Under the pieces are notes generated by a model. That model saw only the letters and a list, made by a program, of their open reading frames with translations, was not told the DNA's origin and did not search any database. Both the position numbers and the translations under genes were made by a program. From contig NC_088325.1 in the NCBI RefSeq assembly GCF_910592395.1, forward strand, positions 15,502,109 through 15,566,108: a DNA stretch of 64,000 nt. The letters run 5' to 3'. Source of the stretch: Lineus longissimus. Lineage: Eukaryota > Nemertea > Pilidiophora > Heteronemertea > Lineidae. Position 1 is the first letter of the stretch; the number at the start of each line of letters is the position of its first letter. This document shows, one piece after another, positions 47,872 to 61,855 of this stretch.

Positions 47872-50800
47872 TCAGATGCTGTGCGTAACACATGTAACAT
47901 GGCCCTGGCCGTGTCTGCCTTCAGATGTGGCCTTCCCAATTTAGAAGACATGCCCCCAGGGTTTTCAGGGTGGAGGCTGAGGTGTCTGTTTGGTGGGGAA
48001 ATGTTGATGTATAACCCATCATTGTGGTCATCTTCATCTGGAGCGTTTAGCCTCCAGGATGAGCTCCCCCAGCGGTGCACAGTTAAGCCTTCAGGTGAAA
48101 GGCCTTGCAGACATTCAAGAGGGTTCATGGTCCTCGACGTTTGATTCACATTTCCTAATTACAGGGGTTCATATAAAAGGTCAACTCCGGTCGTATAACA
48201 ACTTGACATGCATAATAAAATAATGAGGTAAATCATAATTTTGCGAGTAATTCCAACAGAAATGGTCAGTGTGAAAAACGAGGGAAATTACGGTGTGTAA
48301 TTTGCACCATTATATCTTGTATGTTGATTCATTTGTATGCGACAATAGGACCATTTGTTTCGTAGATTGTTGAGGCACGTGCGGTGGAGTGTTACCACAA
48401 TGAGCCGAGTGATGCGAGTAGAGCACTCAGACATACATGATAATCGTCCTCATCATGCGTCTGCTGATTGCCTCTGCTATACAAATTTGATCGTTGTACT
48501 TTGACATGATCTTTTGTTTTATCAAGTGCTTCAGGTTTAGCCTCAAGAGAAACTAGGCATACCCAGGAGCAGAGACAGACAGTGATCCTGTTGCTTGTGT
48601 ACATTTAACTCTCGATCAATCACTGCTCTTTGTTGAGAGCTGTTGGCCTGCATTCCAAATGTACTTCAGTAGTTTGACCTGAAGCCATTCAGTACATCCA
48701 TCGAGAAACAACCAATCAATGCCGAGACAAATGGAGAAGACTGGTTGTCTGTCCATTGCCTGGGGAGTTGGCAGGCCAGGTGTGTGGGGGCATCTCACAA
48801 ATAGAGAGGCCTGGTTGTCTGTCCATATCCCATTGCCTTCAGCACACTGGCAAGCGTCAAGCAAGATTTATTTGATTGGGAGTCTGTTGTTCTTTGTAGA
48901 AGCTGGAATAAGAAACCAGGATCTCTAATAAAAAGGCCGCAATCGTCCATCTTCGGTTTGATAAAGTGACTTTGATACAGAGAGATTTACAGCTGCTGGC
49001 TTCTCAGAATCTTGAGTTTCGCACTCGCCAGTTGGTAGTTGGTAAGGAATGAGGAACCAACCTCTATTCAGAGTAGGCTGTTCATCTTGAATACTACCAG
49101 CTGCTTGTTTCTCTGAACTTGCCAGTTGTTTTAGAGGGTGCAATGCACAGAGTCTCGACATTGTTGAAGTGGAGTTTCAGAAAGTGAATGAGTGTAAGAC
49201 CTGGTGATGGTGTGTTGCTCTGTAGTAATCTGACCTTGTTTCATCATGCCTGTTCTTTTTTAACTTGATATGAGAAACAAGAGATATGTGCCGCCTGCTC
49301 ACCATCAGGTAAAAAACATTTTTTGTTGGCTGAGTGTGTTGTGAAAGAGAGAGCTTATTCAAGAAGTCTTCTTTGTCAGCATTGAGTCATGTGTGCCCAG
49401 CTCACCATGCCGCTCTTGATTCAACTAAGAACAAAGTTATGAGAAAGCTTTACCGTGAAAGTTTAGGTGATTTAAATTGATCAAATCTTGTTGCTGAAGC
49501 ACATTCAGACAAGCAGTTTAGCTGACAACAGATGTGGCAAGAAGTGCTTGTGTGGTGGGTCATCACAGTTGCCTGCAACAAGAACCTGTCCTGATGCAAT
49601 GTGCAATAAACCTAATTTGGTGATGACTGGATCCTGTTGCTCAACTGTGACAATTATTATGTGCTGCTCTTAAAGTACAGCTGCATCGAATAACGTATGA
49701 GAGGAAATGCTTGACATTTAGTTACAGTGTGATAGGTTTTTTTGCCTCTCTGGAGTAGGACCTACTTGTCTCTGTTTGTAAACAGGATAAACAGGACGAA
49801 AAGTTAACCAAATCATCAGGTGTAGGAGTGTGCCAGGAGTAAAATGAGAAACAACTGGGCCAAGTTCCAACATCCATCAATCAAACGCAGTAGATGGTTT
49901 TACAAAATGCGTTACTGCTCATGCTGCTGTTATGGAAGAAGCAAGAGTGTATGCTTTGTCTCTCTGCCAGTTTGCATCGAATCTAAAAAGGCATGTATCA
50001 TTTGATGGTATTTCCCAGACACCTCTTTGCAAATTGTGTGGGCTTGAATCAGATTGTGGCCCACTTGAACTTTGAAGTTACAGGAAAGGCATGCGAGGAT
50101 AACAATGTCACATTGTCTTCTAATCATGTAGGCTTGAATGAGACGTTACCGATACTTGTACCCTACACATCAATGGACAGACAGAATCTTGTGGCAGTTG
50201 CAGGAAGACTGCGTTGAGATTAGGTTTATTTGCAGCTTTTGCGTTGACAATACAGTGGAACCTCCCTTTGCAGATCCCACTGTTGGCAGGACACCCAAGT
50301 CTCTTATAAGGACGTTGTGAGTTTGACCTCTGTCATCAAGACATCTCTCTATCAAGGGCAGCATTAGCCAGTCCCAAGGGTGTCATTATGATGGAAAGGT
50401 TCTACTCTATTGCGATATTTACTCCTCAAATCTGAAGTTGATTAGAAGACCTGCTGACTGAATTGGGAGTTGTAAATCCAGAGAGACAGGAAACTTCAAA
50501 AACATTTGTGTGTTTCTTTCCATGTAAAAGACAGGGATCTCCTTTGCGCCCGGCTTTATTGTTGAAAAAGATCAGATAGTTGACAGACTGGTAGAAATGT
50601 TGATGCTCCCCAGCCATCGCCAGGCTGACGGCTTCCTACAGCTCCATTGGTGTTGAATGTCTCCCTCAACGTGTAGGTTACAGTCACATCTGTCCTGTAT
50701 ATGTGGATGATTCGACTCTGATAAGAGTTGGTGTAACAGGAGCATGGCTCCTGGATTAAAAGGTGGAGGTTACTGAGGAGAATGATGCAGTTGTGAGTTC

Positions 50801-53510
50801 AGTTCAGCCACATCATCCAGGAATATCAGTTTATCCAGCTGAGATGATCTACGGCCTGCACCAGAGTTGTGACTTTCATCTTTGGACATAGGCCTGACCT
50901 GGGATGTCAATCGGCCTGTCTCCCAGGCATTGAGGCTCGCTCATTGGACTAGAAAGGAAGCAGACCGTTCATCCTGATCTCTACAGGCCTTTTCACTCGA
51001 ACCTGCCAGATTCCAGAGATGACCGTGTGTGGATGACCCTGATATTCGAGGAAGCAGACAGTTTGACCTTATTTGTGCAGCAAGCCCAGTGCTACGTTGG
51101 AGCAAGGAGCTGTCCCAGGGCAGGACTTTTTATAGGCTTGGCTTGTTTATTTCAAATTGCCTCTCTGTGACTTGGCAATTTTTGCATTCAGAATTGTGAT
51201 GGCCTCTGGAACAGGAATGACCATTTTATAGACTTGTCATTTTGCAGTCCTGATGATCCTGCGTTTAGGGTACAGCGAACAGGGCAGAAAAGTTGACCAC
51301 ACCAAGTGTATATTTACTATGTATGTGGGAGCGATAGTTTCATTAAACGCGGGATAGAGATTGTGAATACATGACGATAGTGTCTAACTGCCTAGATTTT
51401 GAAGTGGCTCTTCCTCAACTAATTGGAGGGCAATTGATTGTGTGGAAGTCCTCTGACGTCTGCTGGCTATAGAGTGACGTCTGCTGATCGTTGGAATGCA
51501 AACGAATCTCCTTGAAAAATGAGGTAAGTGTTGTGAAGTTTGTGGTGATGTCCTTTTTAATGCTTTCATATTGACAACTGGTGATGACGAATGCCAATAG
51601 GGAGCGTGGCTTCCCACATGAACAGAGCTCTGACTACATTTGTCTCAGAGAATGTCCGCTGATTATCAGACCCTTAGGCCTCATTCATTCTCCCATGGGT
51701 GAGTTCACTACCTTCCAGTTGATCTCCTCCATGCAATACTAGATGTATCAGTCTTCACCTTCTCCTGGCAACTAAGGCTTTACCCTGCTGGAGGCTCATC
51801 GCTTGGCCACTTAGTTCATTATGGGTCACTAGTACCTCTCATGTTGCATTCACTGGGGTCTTCTTACCGCTGGATCCCACTGGTTTGCTACTCCGCCTGC
51901 TGAACAAACCTTACAAGGGAGGTGATCTCAAAACCACAAAATGTAGCCGTAATCTCTGTGTGCCGATTTGAGCAATGGTATGGAGTCCTTTATGGCACCA
52001 GGCCTGGAGATCCAACACTGATGCATGATGGTTAATCTGTAGATTGAGATATCCCAGGATGTGACCTTGACCTTAGTATAGGAACATGGTCAGCGTCTTA
52101 TCGTGACAGCGTCTTAATAGTTCGCTCCACTAAGACAAGAAATGACAGTTACTATAGTTTCCGGCATCGAGGGTCTAATCTGGGATTAACGAGAATGTCA
52201 ACGGAACAGTTGATCAGATGCGGAGGGGTAGCACGATGAGATCGTTATCGAAGATAGAACACGATGATAGGAATGTGCTATAAACAACGCTATGTTCACG
52301 ATGCCCAAGTTGGCTACTTGATTTACCCACAAGCTACGCAGTACTCAAGTACAGTATGATATTCATCTTGCCAGAAAAACCTGGCATTCTTCTCCCACCA
52401 AAAAAGAAGCACAGTAAACACAGCTGTTGGCGATTTGAGGCTCGTTATTTTGTCTTCCAGGAAATTGTGGCAATCTAAGCAAGGCTTGTGATGCTGGGTT
52501 AGTCATTCATGGTAAACTCCGCTCAGTGCCAGTTTCTGCACAAAGTGTACTTGATGAAAAGGTAAACTGTTGCTGGAGATGTCTAGTGGTATGTTGTTGT
52601 GCTCTACCATTGGGAAAGGTATGCAAAGAAAAACAGACGAATGATCACGATCAGCACTCATGATACAAAACATGTATTCGCCTATACGAATGGTCTGAAT
52701 GGTCTGTGATGAGACATCCTATGTGCTGAAAGCTCACTGACAGGTATATAAAAACATGGCCATGATGACATTGGACCCTGATTCATATCACCTGAACATC
52801 TCTGCCAGTCAAAACACAAGTTCACCACATGAAAACCTCCTTCTCCCTCTCCAATACGTCCGAGATAATCTTCTGAGCAGCCAGCTTCGGCTGCATGCAT
52901 GTGCCCTCGTATCTGATGCTCATGTCTTGATACTTCTTGAGCTGTTTTCAAGGCAGTTTGTCATCGAAGTGATCTTCGCCTTTCGATGCAACTTAAAGAT
53001 ATCGATCAGGCTCGGATAAGAGCGTAGTCTTAGGGACGTTTGTGGGACCTTGACCTGGTTGACTTGGCATTCTCTCCTTCAGTTGAGACCTTGGACTTGA
53101 CGCCTGGTTAGGTAACGCCATGTTGGAGTTGATGCCGTGTTGGAGATCTCATCAAGAGCAGAATCTATAACGTGAACTGTATTTCTCTCGAGAGCCCTAA
53201 CACACATTACACTGCTGATGCCTCCTGTACATTTGGGATCGAAAACCACCATGATTTATCGTTGGAGATTAAATGTTTGGCATCATTCTCATCCATCATT
53301 AACTAACATTTCAAACAAATTGTTGCCATCAAAAGCAAACATGCGATTTTTTTCTGGCAAAGTTGTATAAATGATTAGATCTCATGTTTGTGAAACAAGT
53401 GCCTGGTTGTTGTAAATCTTTGATAATTGTAGTGTACTTTGTGAACTGCCACCAAATGTGAAGAGCCCGAGAGATTTCATTTGAGTGCCATGGGACAGCC
53501 ATTCTCTGGC
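47872..53510. other. Long stretch without a supported gene
   Basis: Only short unconvincing ORFs on both strands; probably intronic to the rightward candidate gene. A TACAGTGGAACCTCC at 50251-50265 resembles the end of the inverted-repeat element found at 63019-63129. Nothing else is supported. Confidence 0.4.
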
Positions 53511-53514
53511 ATTC

Positions 53515-53770
53515 AGGAAGAAATGACACTGTTTCTCTGGTTTAGAGGAAGACGGGAGAATCTTTCTTTGGTTTGGAAGACATCTGACAGCCTTTCTTTG
53601 GCTTTGAGGAAGAAATGACAGCATTGCTTTGATTTAGAGGAAGAAGGGACCATTCTTGGGTGTTGAGGAAGAAGTGATGGTGTTCCTTTCGTATAGAGGA
53701 AGAAGGGACAGCCTTTCTTTGGTTTCGAGGAAGAAATGATTCCTTTCGTTTTTTTAGAGGAAGAACTTGA
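53515..53770. repeat. Diverged ~38-bp purine/pyrimidine-biased tandem repeat
   Basis: About six or seven imperfect copies centred on TTTCTTTGGTTTAGAGGAAGAA, with changing spacers. Old and degenerate compared with the other minisatellites. Confidence 0.7.
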
Positions 53771-56110
53771 TTCACATGGCTAACCTTCATCCAAACACAT
53801 GCCTCTGTGACCCTTATCATACCAACACTATTTCTTTCTCTCCCTGGTATAATTACAAGTGCCAATTGCAACAACTGACCTCTAATCGACAATTTTTTGA
53901 CCGTACATGTAACTCTCATAACATATAACCAGGATTCTGACTCAGTAATCGTCCATAACTTGTCATGTATAATGGATGGATAAAGTCAACAAGCAGGGTG
54001 CCCACATCAGAGACGCCATCGATATTATACATACTTAATTGTTGGGTGATGCTCATGCTGACTTGCATGCAGTCAAGGATAGATTAGAGCTATCCTATAG
54101 AGATTACATTACATGATGTAACGCCTCCCCTCCCCCCATCTGTCACAGCTATCCCACCGGCCCATCTCATTGTTTCAATAACTGTATAATGGTTGTCTTT
54201 ATTACGATGGATCAATATGTCTCTAGAGTTCTACATGTTATGGCCTGGCAGCGAAAGCATGCATTACTATGGAACATGAGCCAATAGGCTATATTAACCC
54301 CTTGTCATCTGATAACACCCTTGGCCCAATACTAACAGCCAACTGCTAAAAGATGGTGGAAATCTCATCGTACAGCCTCTGTGCAGAAATGGACCAGTGA
54401 CCTTCTCTCTTAGATGGGCAAAATAACCAAAGTCCTCATTCTCCTATCAGAGTCACATGTTGCTATTTTGCCGATCGATTGTGATTGTGTCTCATCGGAG
54501 ACAACGACATTCCCCTACCGGACCAGTAGTTACTTGTTGATGAATGACCGAGATAGTCCTTAACAGACGGAGTGAGCAAGGGCCTTGGACTCTGCTCTAC
54601 AACATGCGCAGACATTCAGGGAGCAAACAACAGACAGAGTTTCTACCAGTCAACAGTACTCGGCCTTTTAGCTACAACAGGCTGCTATTTTGCCATCAGA
54701 TTCGATCGTTGTTAATCCCGCTATAATTGCCACGATCATTGGGCTGGGATTTACTCATCTAGTGATCTTGATTCACTGAAGGAATGGGCAACAATCCGTA
54801 CCACCATGGCCGTGACCGCTATGATTTATATCCCGATCAATAACGATGAATCATGAGAAACTGACTCTGAATCTCACGAGACCGCCAGCAGAATCTTGTC
54901 CGTCTGATTGGTTGAAAAAATCTGGGTACGATGGCATGATGTTCCGATTAAGCTTGGAGGTTAGGTTGTGTAATGAAGCGATGGTGGTTGATGCTGAATC
55001 ATGGGGCATTAGTCCAGTAGAGCATTTGTTGCTGTTGTATGATACATGCACACTGACTTGCATTGTGACATTTATTAGCACAATCAGGGAGGGCAGCTAC
55101 TGTATGGAAAAGATGTGAGGTGCTGAACCTCAAGAACTTGCCCTCGTGACTGCTGCACAATTGAGAGTGTAATGATGACACATTTCAAAAGCTGCAATTT
55201 GTGGTCAGTGTACTGACGCTGTAAAACAGTGAACCAGAAATAGGCCTGACCCACAATCATGACAAGGAAAATAACGAAATTGTTAGTTGGCAAAACATTG
55301 GCCTACTTCACTCAGCTTTTTTGTTCCAACTGAAATTCAATATACAGTGCATCCAACTTGAGCTGTCCTCTAGTATTCATGCCGTTGAATAAAAAACATC
55401 GAGGGAAATCAGATCGATAGTTAACAGTGGGAGGCATGCCAGGGGCAAGTAAATACTATGACAATTACATTGTAAACATGTGGCCAGTGTTAGATAAGGT
55501 CTGCATCATCTCACCAAGATCAACAAGACAAGGGTATCACATAGCGGGCGGGAACTAAAGGCAGGTGCTACGGGGTCCTATTAGTGACCTGCAGATGGTG
55601 ACCGCATGACATGCCCCTTGAGGGAGCTGGCTCTTGTTTGGCTAAGTTAGATAGAAAGAGTTGTCACACAAGCCTGAAGTGAGGTGAAATACTGTGAGAG
55701 AGGAGAAACACCTATTGACCACTTTGTGAACACTCATCTGGCCCACCTGGCCCCTGCCCCTCATAGTAGTCATAGCCTCCCTTTAAAGTATGGATAGTTC
55801 CATGAATAAGCATCACTTTTGAGGTATTTGATGATGAGACTAAATGCATTTTCAAATTTGAGGGGGAGTGGACACTGATACCATGATCAGAACATCCTGA
55901 GTAATGAATAAAAAATATAAACTCAAAAACATTCAGTGTGTTTTCTGCCTCAAATATTGCTTGAATACTCCAGCTTAGATCATTCGACAATGAAATATGG
56001 TAGTTCTTTTTAATCTAATTTTTAAAAATATTGGGGTGATTTTAGGTCACACTCCCCCTTGAGCTGAAAGGGTTAAAACGGCTTTGTATCTGTATGTCTT
56101 TGTCTACCAG
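53771..56110. other. Stretch without a supported gene
   Basis: No exon with convincing coding character. It ends at the acceptor TATGTCTTTGTCTACCAG (to 56110) of the next candidate exon. Confidence 0.35.
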
Positions 56111-56210
56111 GATTGAGGCTGCATGCACGGCTACACTAGGATTTCAGTTTCAGCCATTCCAGATAGATGGAGATGATGTTCCATCGAAAATCTACCCGAT
56201 ACATGCTGAT
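56111..56210 (+). CDS. Candidate second coding exon of the rightward gene
   Basis: The acceptor CTTTGTCTACCAG ends at 56110. The base G completes the Arg codon begun at 43485, then the frame reads IEAACTATLGFQFQPFQIDG and DDVPSKIYPIHAD to a GTGAGG donor at 56211 (phase 0). The translation looks like ordinary globular protein and the phase fits on both sides. If the donor is not used, the frame ends at a TAA 14 codons later. No family recognised. Confidence 0.4.
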
Positions 56211-56285
56211 GTGAGGTTTCCACTGAGAGTAGCAGTGTGTGACTGGTGGTAATACACTGCTGTTGAATGTAAGATAAAACAGTTA

Positions 56286-56310
56286 CAGTGGAACCCCGGT
56301 CAGCGACCAC
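56286..56310 (+). mobile_element. Single terminal repeat of the TA-flanked inverted-repeat element
   Basis: CAGTGGAACCCCGGTCAGCGACCAC, preceded by TA, closely matches the left end of the element at 63019. No matching right end was found nearby, so this is a truncated copy. Confidence 0.45.
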
Positions 56311-59235
56311 CCCGGTAGCGTGGAATTTTTAACATCATCAGCCGAAAAAAATTTTGGCTCTGAAAATTTTTCAGAATTTTGAACTTAAGAATAAGTCATC
56401 CCTATGGCGATTTATCTGGAATAAATGGCAACCCTTGTAAGATAATCTTATCATCCTCCCTCTCTTCCTCCTGTGACCCACACGAGTTGATACATAATTA
56501 CATCAAGCTAGTTCCTGTGTGTTATACCCTGTGTCCTTGAGGACAAGGATCATGAGTATACTGGTTGATGACTGGCTGGACTGTGGCTCGCTGCTTCTTG
56601 AAACCTCTTGTCCCAAATATGCTGATCCTACATCGATAACTCGTCCGGGTTGATTATGTAATCAAATCAAGCTAGTTCCTCTGTGATATATCCGGACAAC
56701 CTAGAAGACGGGATTGATTGATTTTCAAGGACACACATGATACGGTCTCACAAGGGACATGATTACTCATCAGGAGGGACCTGAACATGGCTGATTAATA
56801 GACAGACAGAAATCCCAAGATGCGGCAGATTGATGGTGTATTTTGGTCGTGTACCACAAACATAGTAAACGATGCAGGGTTGACAGATTTGTTTGACGTG
56901 TCTCATTCGAAGGAGGAATATTTGGGTATAATTGACGTATAAAGAGTGAGTAGTATAGGAAGGGAACTAAGAGGATTGACTGAAGATGGTTTGGGTTCCG
57001 CTACTGCTAGGTATTTGCCATGCTGACTACACCAAACATGCCATCAATGGTAACATGAAGCTGAAGGATAGTTATCTCGGTAAAGACTTCAAAAATCAAT
57101 GGTGACCTTGTAGAGCAGGTCCACGTCGGAGGCTCAGTGGCAGTGACGTCAAACGGGCAAAGTGTTTGTCATCAAATGTCAAGGAATCAGCCGGGAGTTT
57201 AAGACAGAGATGGAGCCTTCTTTTCTATTGATTTTGCCTCAGTGATTCATGTATGTTAAATCTTCAAATATCACATCAGGAATACAGAGGATGGTTTGAT
57301 GTGCTTGTGTTTTCTCATTTCTGTACGGTGTAGAACTCAAGTCAGGAAACGAATGAATGGATGGCTGATGTGTCCAAATCTCTCCATCTGACCATTCTGT
57401 AAAGGTACTTTCAGATGGTACCATTAGTAAACCTATTGACATGACCATTCATTAGGAAGATCTTGATGATCACTATCTGATGGTACCATATAATAGCTCC
57501 ATAGTTCTGGTGATAACCTGTGATTGTTTGTTCTATTGGATGTGCATGACATACAAGGAGGACCTTTAGTGACAGCTTGTCGGAGATTTATTGGAAAGAG
57601 GCTTGATTTCATTCATTACATTTGAGAGGAAAATATACACAGTGATGCTGTACAGTTACAATTACAATTCGGTAAGGAACGGGATACTCGGAATCTTTGT
57701 CGGTCATTGATATCTATAATTGCCAACTACAGCAGTTTATTAACGGCTGCCTGCCGACCTCTGTATCAAAAACTGTCCAGCACTGTTGGACACTATGTAA
57801 ATTTCCATGTCAAGAGTTACTTGAATTACCAACTTAGTATTCATGGGTGCGCTGAAACTTGGTGAAGGTTGTGAGATGTCAGTGTATGCATGTTGAATAC
57901 CCAAGGACTTGTGGTCATCGAGAACAGTGGCAGGAAGGAAACACGGTGGAAGTAGGAGTCAGCTGCCGTCAACATATGGGCCTTGTAGATGTTTTACTGT
58001 TTGATGGATGTCAAAGTGTGAAAGACAACATTCTACTGATTGATACTTCTGCTTTCTGAAGAAAACCTCTTCTCAAGGACAAATACTATCGATTTGGGTC
58101 AACTCCTCCCCGAACCTTCCAGCTACTTCGATACCAACTGCGAGGGAGTTAATGCTGATTTAACGATAGCTGTACACATGTGGAGACAGTCGTCGTGTGG
58201 TTCCTTGTTGTATCAGTGGAGGCAAGGATTGTGTTGGTATGAAAGTCTCATCGACAAAGACGCCGATTTAATCGTCAAGATAGAAAGCTGCATCAAAGTT
58301 TGAGGGAGTTAATGCTTTAACGCTAGCTGTGTAGATGAGACAGTGGTAGATAGATAATCATGGTCCCTTGTGGCATCAGTGGAGGCAAGGATTGATGCGT
58401 TGGTATCTGTACACGAGGATGGACGAGATTTGGTTGGCAGAGGCAGTGTATAGATCAGGTTGTGTGTGGACTATGGTAGAATCAATGCGATAACCAATTA
58501 GGATACGTTGCCATTACCAGTAAATAATTTTCTAAAACGGACAGTGTTTAATTGTAACTTTCCATACACGCGCAGCTAGAACTTCTCAAGGAGAGGTGGT
58601 CAGTTTGTCTCTCACTCTGTCGGTGCTGAACGCTTCACATTTACCACCAAGTGATTTGTGATTCACTGATTGACTGTCATACAGAGTAGAATTCCTCCTC
58701 ATCCTGGGTCTATCCTCAACAGAAATCTCAATGCTTTCCCGGTTGAGATGGTTAGGGTCTCATCATCATCATTAAGAGTTTTTACGCCAATCCAGTGTTT
58801 TACGCCAATCTAGTTGGGAGCCTTCATTCATTATCTCAGGTCGTTTACTAGACCGCAGTTATCACAGATATTATCAGCGTTTTAACATCAGTTCAATGAA
58901 TCACTGACTTACTCTCGTTTCTTGGATTAATTGCTCAATGGGGATTAATGAGGATTATCACCAGGATTAACACCAATGGATGTGATGACTGATTGAGGTC
59001 GACTTGCGGTCACCAAGCTCTCATCACGTATCCCATCATGCCATGCATTGTGGCGTTCATCATCTGCTCAGATTGTATCACAGGAGCTGGCGCTGTCAGG
59101 TGAGTGGTTATGGTAGAGGAGAGGCATTAGTTAGCCTGTTGGCCTGTGCGTTTGTTAGAAGTGGGGGTCCTCTATGGGCTACTGTCCACCAGTGCGAGGT
59201 CTTTTAGTTGCCCTGGCATAGGCACCAGATGCAAA
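56311..59235. other. Stretch without a supported gene; diverged duplication at 58140-58420
   Basis: No coding exon seen. GAGGGAGTTAATGCT...TAACG..AGCTGT and ATCAGTGGAGGCAAGGATTG occur twice, starting about 58142 and 58302. This is a roughly 160-bp tandem duplication now well diverged. Confidence 0.5.
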
Positions 59236-61826
59236 GGCCAAGGCTTACTGTCCCATCCATCGGACCTAGAGACGAAGGCTTACTGTCCCATCCATCGGAC
59301 CTAGAGACGAAGGCTTACTGTCCCATCCATCGGACCTAGAGACCAAGGCTTACTGTCCCATCCATCGGACCTAGAGACGAAGGCTTACTGTCCAATCCAT
59401 CGGACCTAGAGATGAAGGCTTGCTGTCCAATCCATCGGACCTAGAGACGAAGGCTTACTGTCCAATCCATCGGACCTAGAGACGAAGGTTTACTCTCCAA
59501 TCCATCGGACCTAGAGACCAAGGCTTACTGTCCAATCCATCGGACCTAGAGACGAAGGTTTACTCTCCAATCCATCGGACCTAGAGACCAAGGCTTACTG
59601 TCCCATCCATCGGACCTAGAGACCAAGGCTTACTGTCCCATCCATCGGACCTAGAGACCAAGGCTTACTGTCCAATCCATCGGACCTAGAGACCAAGGCT
59701 TACTGTCCAATCCATCGGACCTAGAGACCAAGGCTTACTGTCCCATCCATCGGACCTAGAGACCAAGGCTTACTGTCCAATCCATCGGACCTAGAGACCA
59801 AGGCTTACTGTCCCATCCATCGGACCTAGAGACCAAGGCTTACTGTCCAATCCATCGGACCTAGAGACCAAGGCTTACTGTCCCATCCATCGGACCTAGA
59901 GACCAAGGCTTACTGTCCAATCCATCGGACCTAGAGACCAAGGCTTACTGTCCAATCCATCGGACCTAGAGACCAAGGCTTACTGTCCAATCCATCGGAC
60001 CTAGAGACCAAGGCTTACTGTCCAATCCATCGGACCTAGAGACCAAGGCTTACTGTCCAATCCATCGGACCAATAGACCAAGGCTTACTGTCCAATCCAT
60101 CGGACCTGGAGACGAAGGCTTACTGTCCAATCCATCGGACCTAGAGACCAAGGCTTACTGTCCAATCCATCGGACCTGGAGACCAAGGCTTACTGTCCAA
60201 TCCATCGGACCTAGAGACCAAGGCTTACTGTCCAATCCATCGGACCTAGAGACCAAGGCTTACTGTCCAATCCATCAGACCAATAGACCAAGGCTTACTG
60301 TCCCATCCATCGGACCTAGAGACCAAGGCTTACTGTCCAATCCATCAGACCAATAGACCAAGGCTTACTGTCCAATCCATCGGACCTAGAGACCAAGGCT
60401 TACTGTCCAATCCATCAGACCAATAGACCAAGGCTTACTGTCCAATCCATCGGACCTAGAGACCAAGGCTTACTGTCCAATCCATCAGACCAATAGACCA
60501 AGGCTTACTGTCCAATCCATCGGACCTAGAGACCAAGGCTTACTGTCCCATCCATCGGACCTAGAGACCAAGGCTTACTGTCCAATCCATCGGACCTAGA
60601 GACCAAGGCTTACTGTCCCATCCATCGGACCTAGAGACCAAGGCTTACTGTCCAATCCATCGGACCTAGAGACCAAGGCTTACTGTCCAATCCATCGGAC
60701 CTAGAGACCAAGGCTTACTGTCCAATCCATCGGACCTAGAGACCAAGGCTTACTGTCCAATCCATCGGACCTAGAGACCAAGGCTTACTGTCCAATCCAT
60801 CGGACCTAGAGACCAAGGCTTACTGTCCAATCCATCGGACCTGGAGACGAAGGCTTACTGTCCAATCCATCGGACCTGGAGACGAAGGCTTACTGTCCCA
60901 TCCATCGGACCTGGAGACGAAGGCTTACTGTCCAATCCATCGGACCTAGAGACCAAGGCTTACTGTCCAATCCATCGGACCTAGAGACCAAGGCTTACTG
61001 TCCAATCCATCGGACCTAGAGACCAAGGCTTACTGTCCAATCCATCGGACCTAGAGACCAAGGCTTACTGTCCAATCCATCGGACCTAGAGACGAAGGCT
61101 TACTGTCCAATCCATCGGACCTAGAGACCAAGGCTTACTGTCCCATCCATCGGACCTAGAGACCAAGGCTTACTGTCCAATCCATCGGACCTAGAGACCA
61201 AGGCTTACTGTCCAATCCATCGGACCTAGAGACCAAGGCTTACTGTCCAATCCATCGGACCTAGAGACCAAGGCTTACTGTCCAATCCATCGGACCTAGA
61301 GACCAAGGCTTACTGTCCAATCCATCGGACCTAGAGACGAAGGCTTACTGTCCAATCCATCGGACCTAGAGACCAAGGCTTACTGTCCCATCCATCGGAC
61401 CTAGAGACCAAGGCTTACTGTCCAATCCATCGGACCTAGAGACCAAGGCTTGCTGTCCAATCCATCGGACCTAGAGACCAAGGCTTACTGTCCAATCCAT
61501 CGGACCTAGAGACGAAGGCTTACTGTCCAATCCATCGGACCTAGAGACCAAGGCTTACTGTCCAATCCATCGGACCTAGAGACCAAGGCTTGCTGTCCAA
61601 TCCATCGGACCTAGAGACCAAGGCTTACTGTCCAATCCATCGGACCTAGAGACCAAGGCTTACTGTCCAATCCATCAGACCTAGAGACGAAGGCTTACTG
61701 TCCAATCCATCGGACCTTGAGACGAAGGCTTACTGTCCAATCCATCGGACCTGGAGACGAAGGCTTACTGTCCCATCCATCGGACCTGGAGACCAAGGCT
61801 TACTGTCCCATCCATCGGACCTAGAG
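59236..61826. repeat. 35-bp minisatellite, about 74 copies
   Basis: Unit ACCAAGGCTTACTGTCCAATCC + ATCGGACCTAGAG, 35 bp, uninterrupted over 2.6 kb. Variants: TCCC/TCCA, GACG/GACC, CTAGA/CTGGA. A GACCAATAGA version alternates with the standard form around 60260-60500, showing amplification as 70-bp dimers. It ends about 30 bp before the acceptor of the exon at 61856. Confidence 0.95.
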
Positions 61827-61855
61827 AGCCTGGGTGTTTAGCCCGAATGGCCCAG

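Noticed and set aside
59236-61826. Long 35-bp repeat array resembling a CRISPR array or coding repeat
   Set aside because: No spacers; the period is not a multiple of three and stops occur, so neither CRISPR nor coding.
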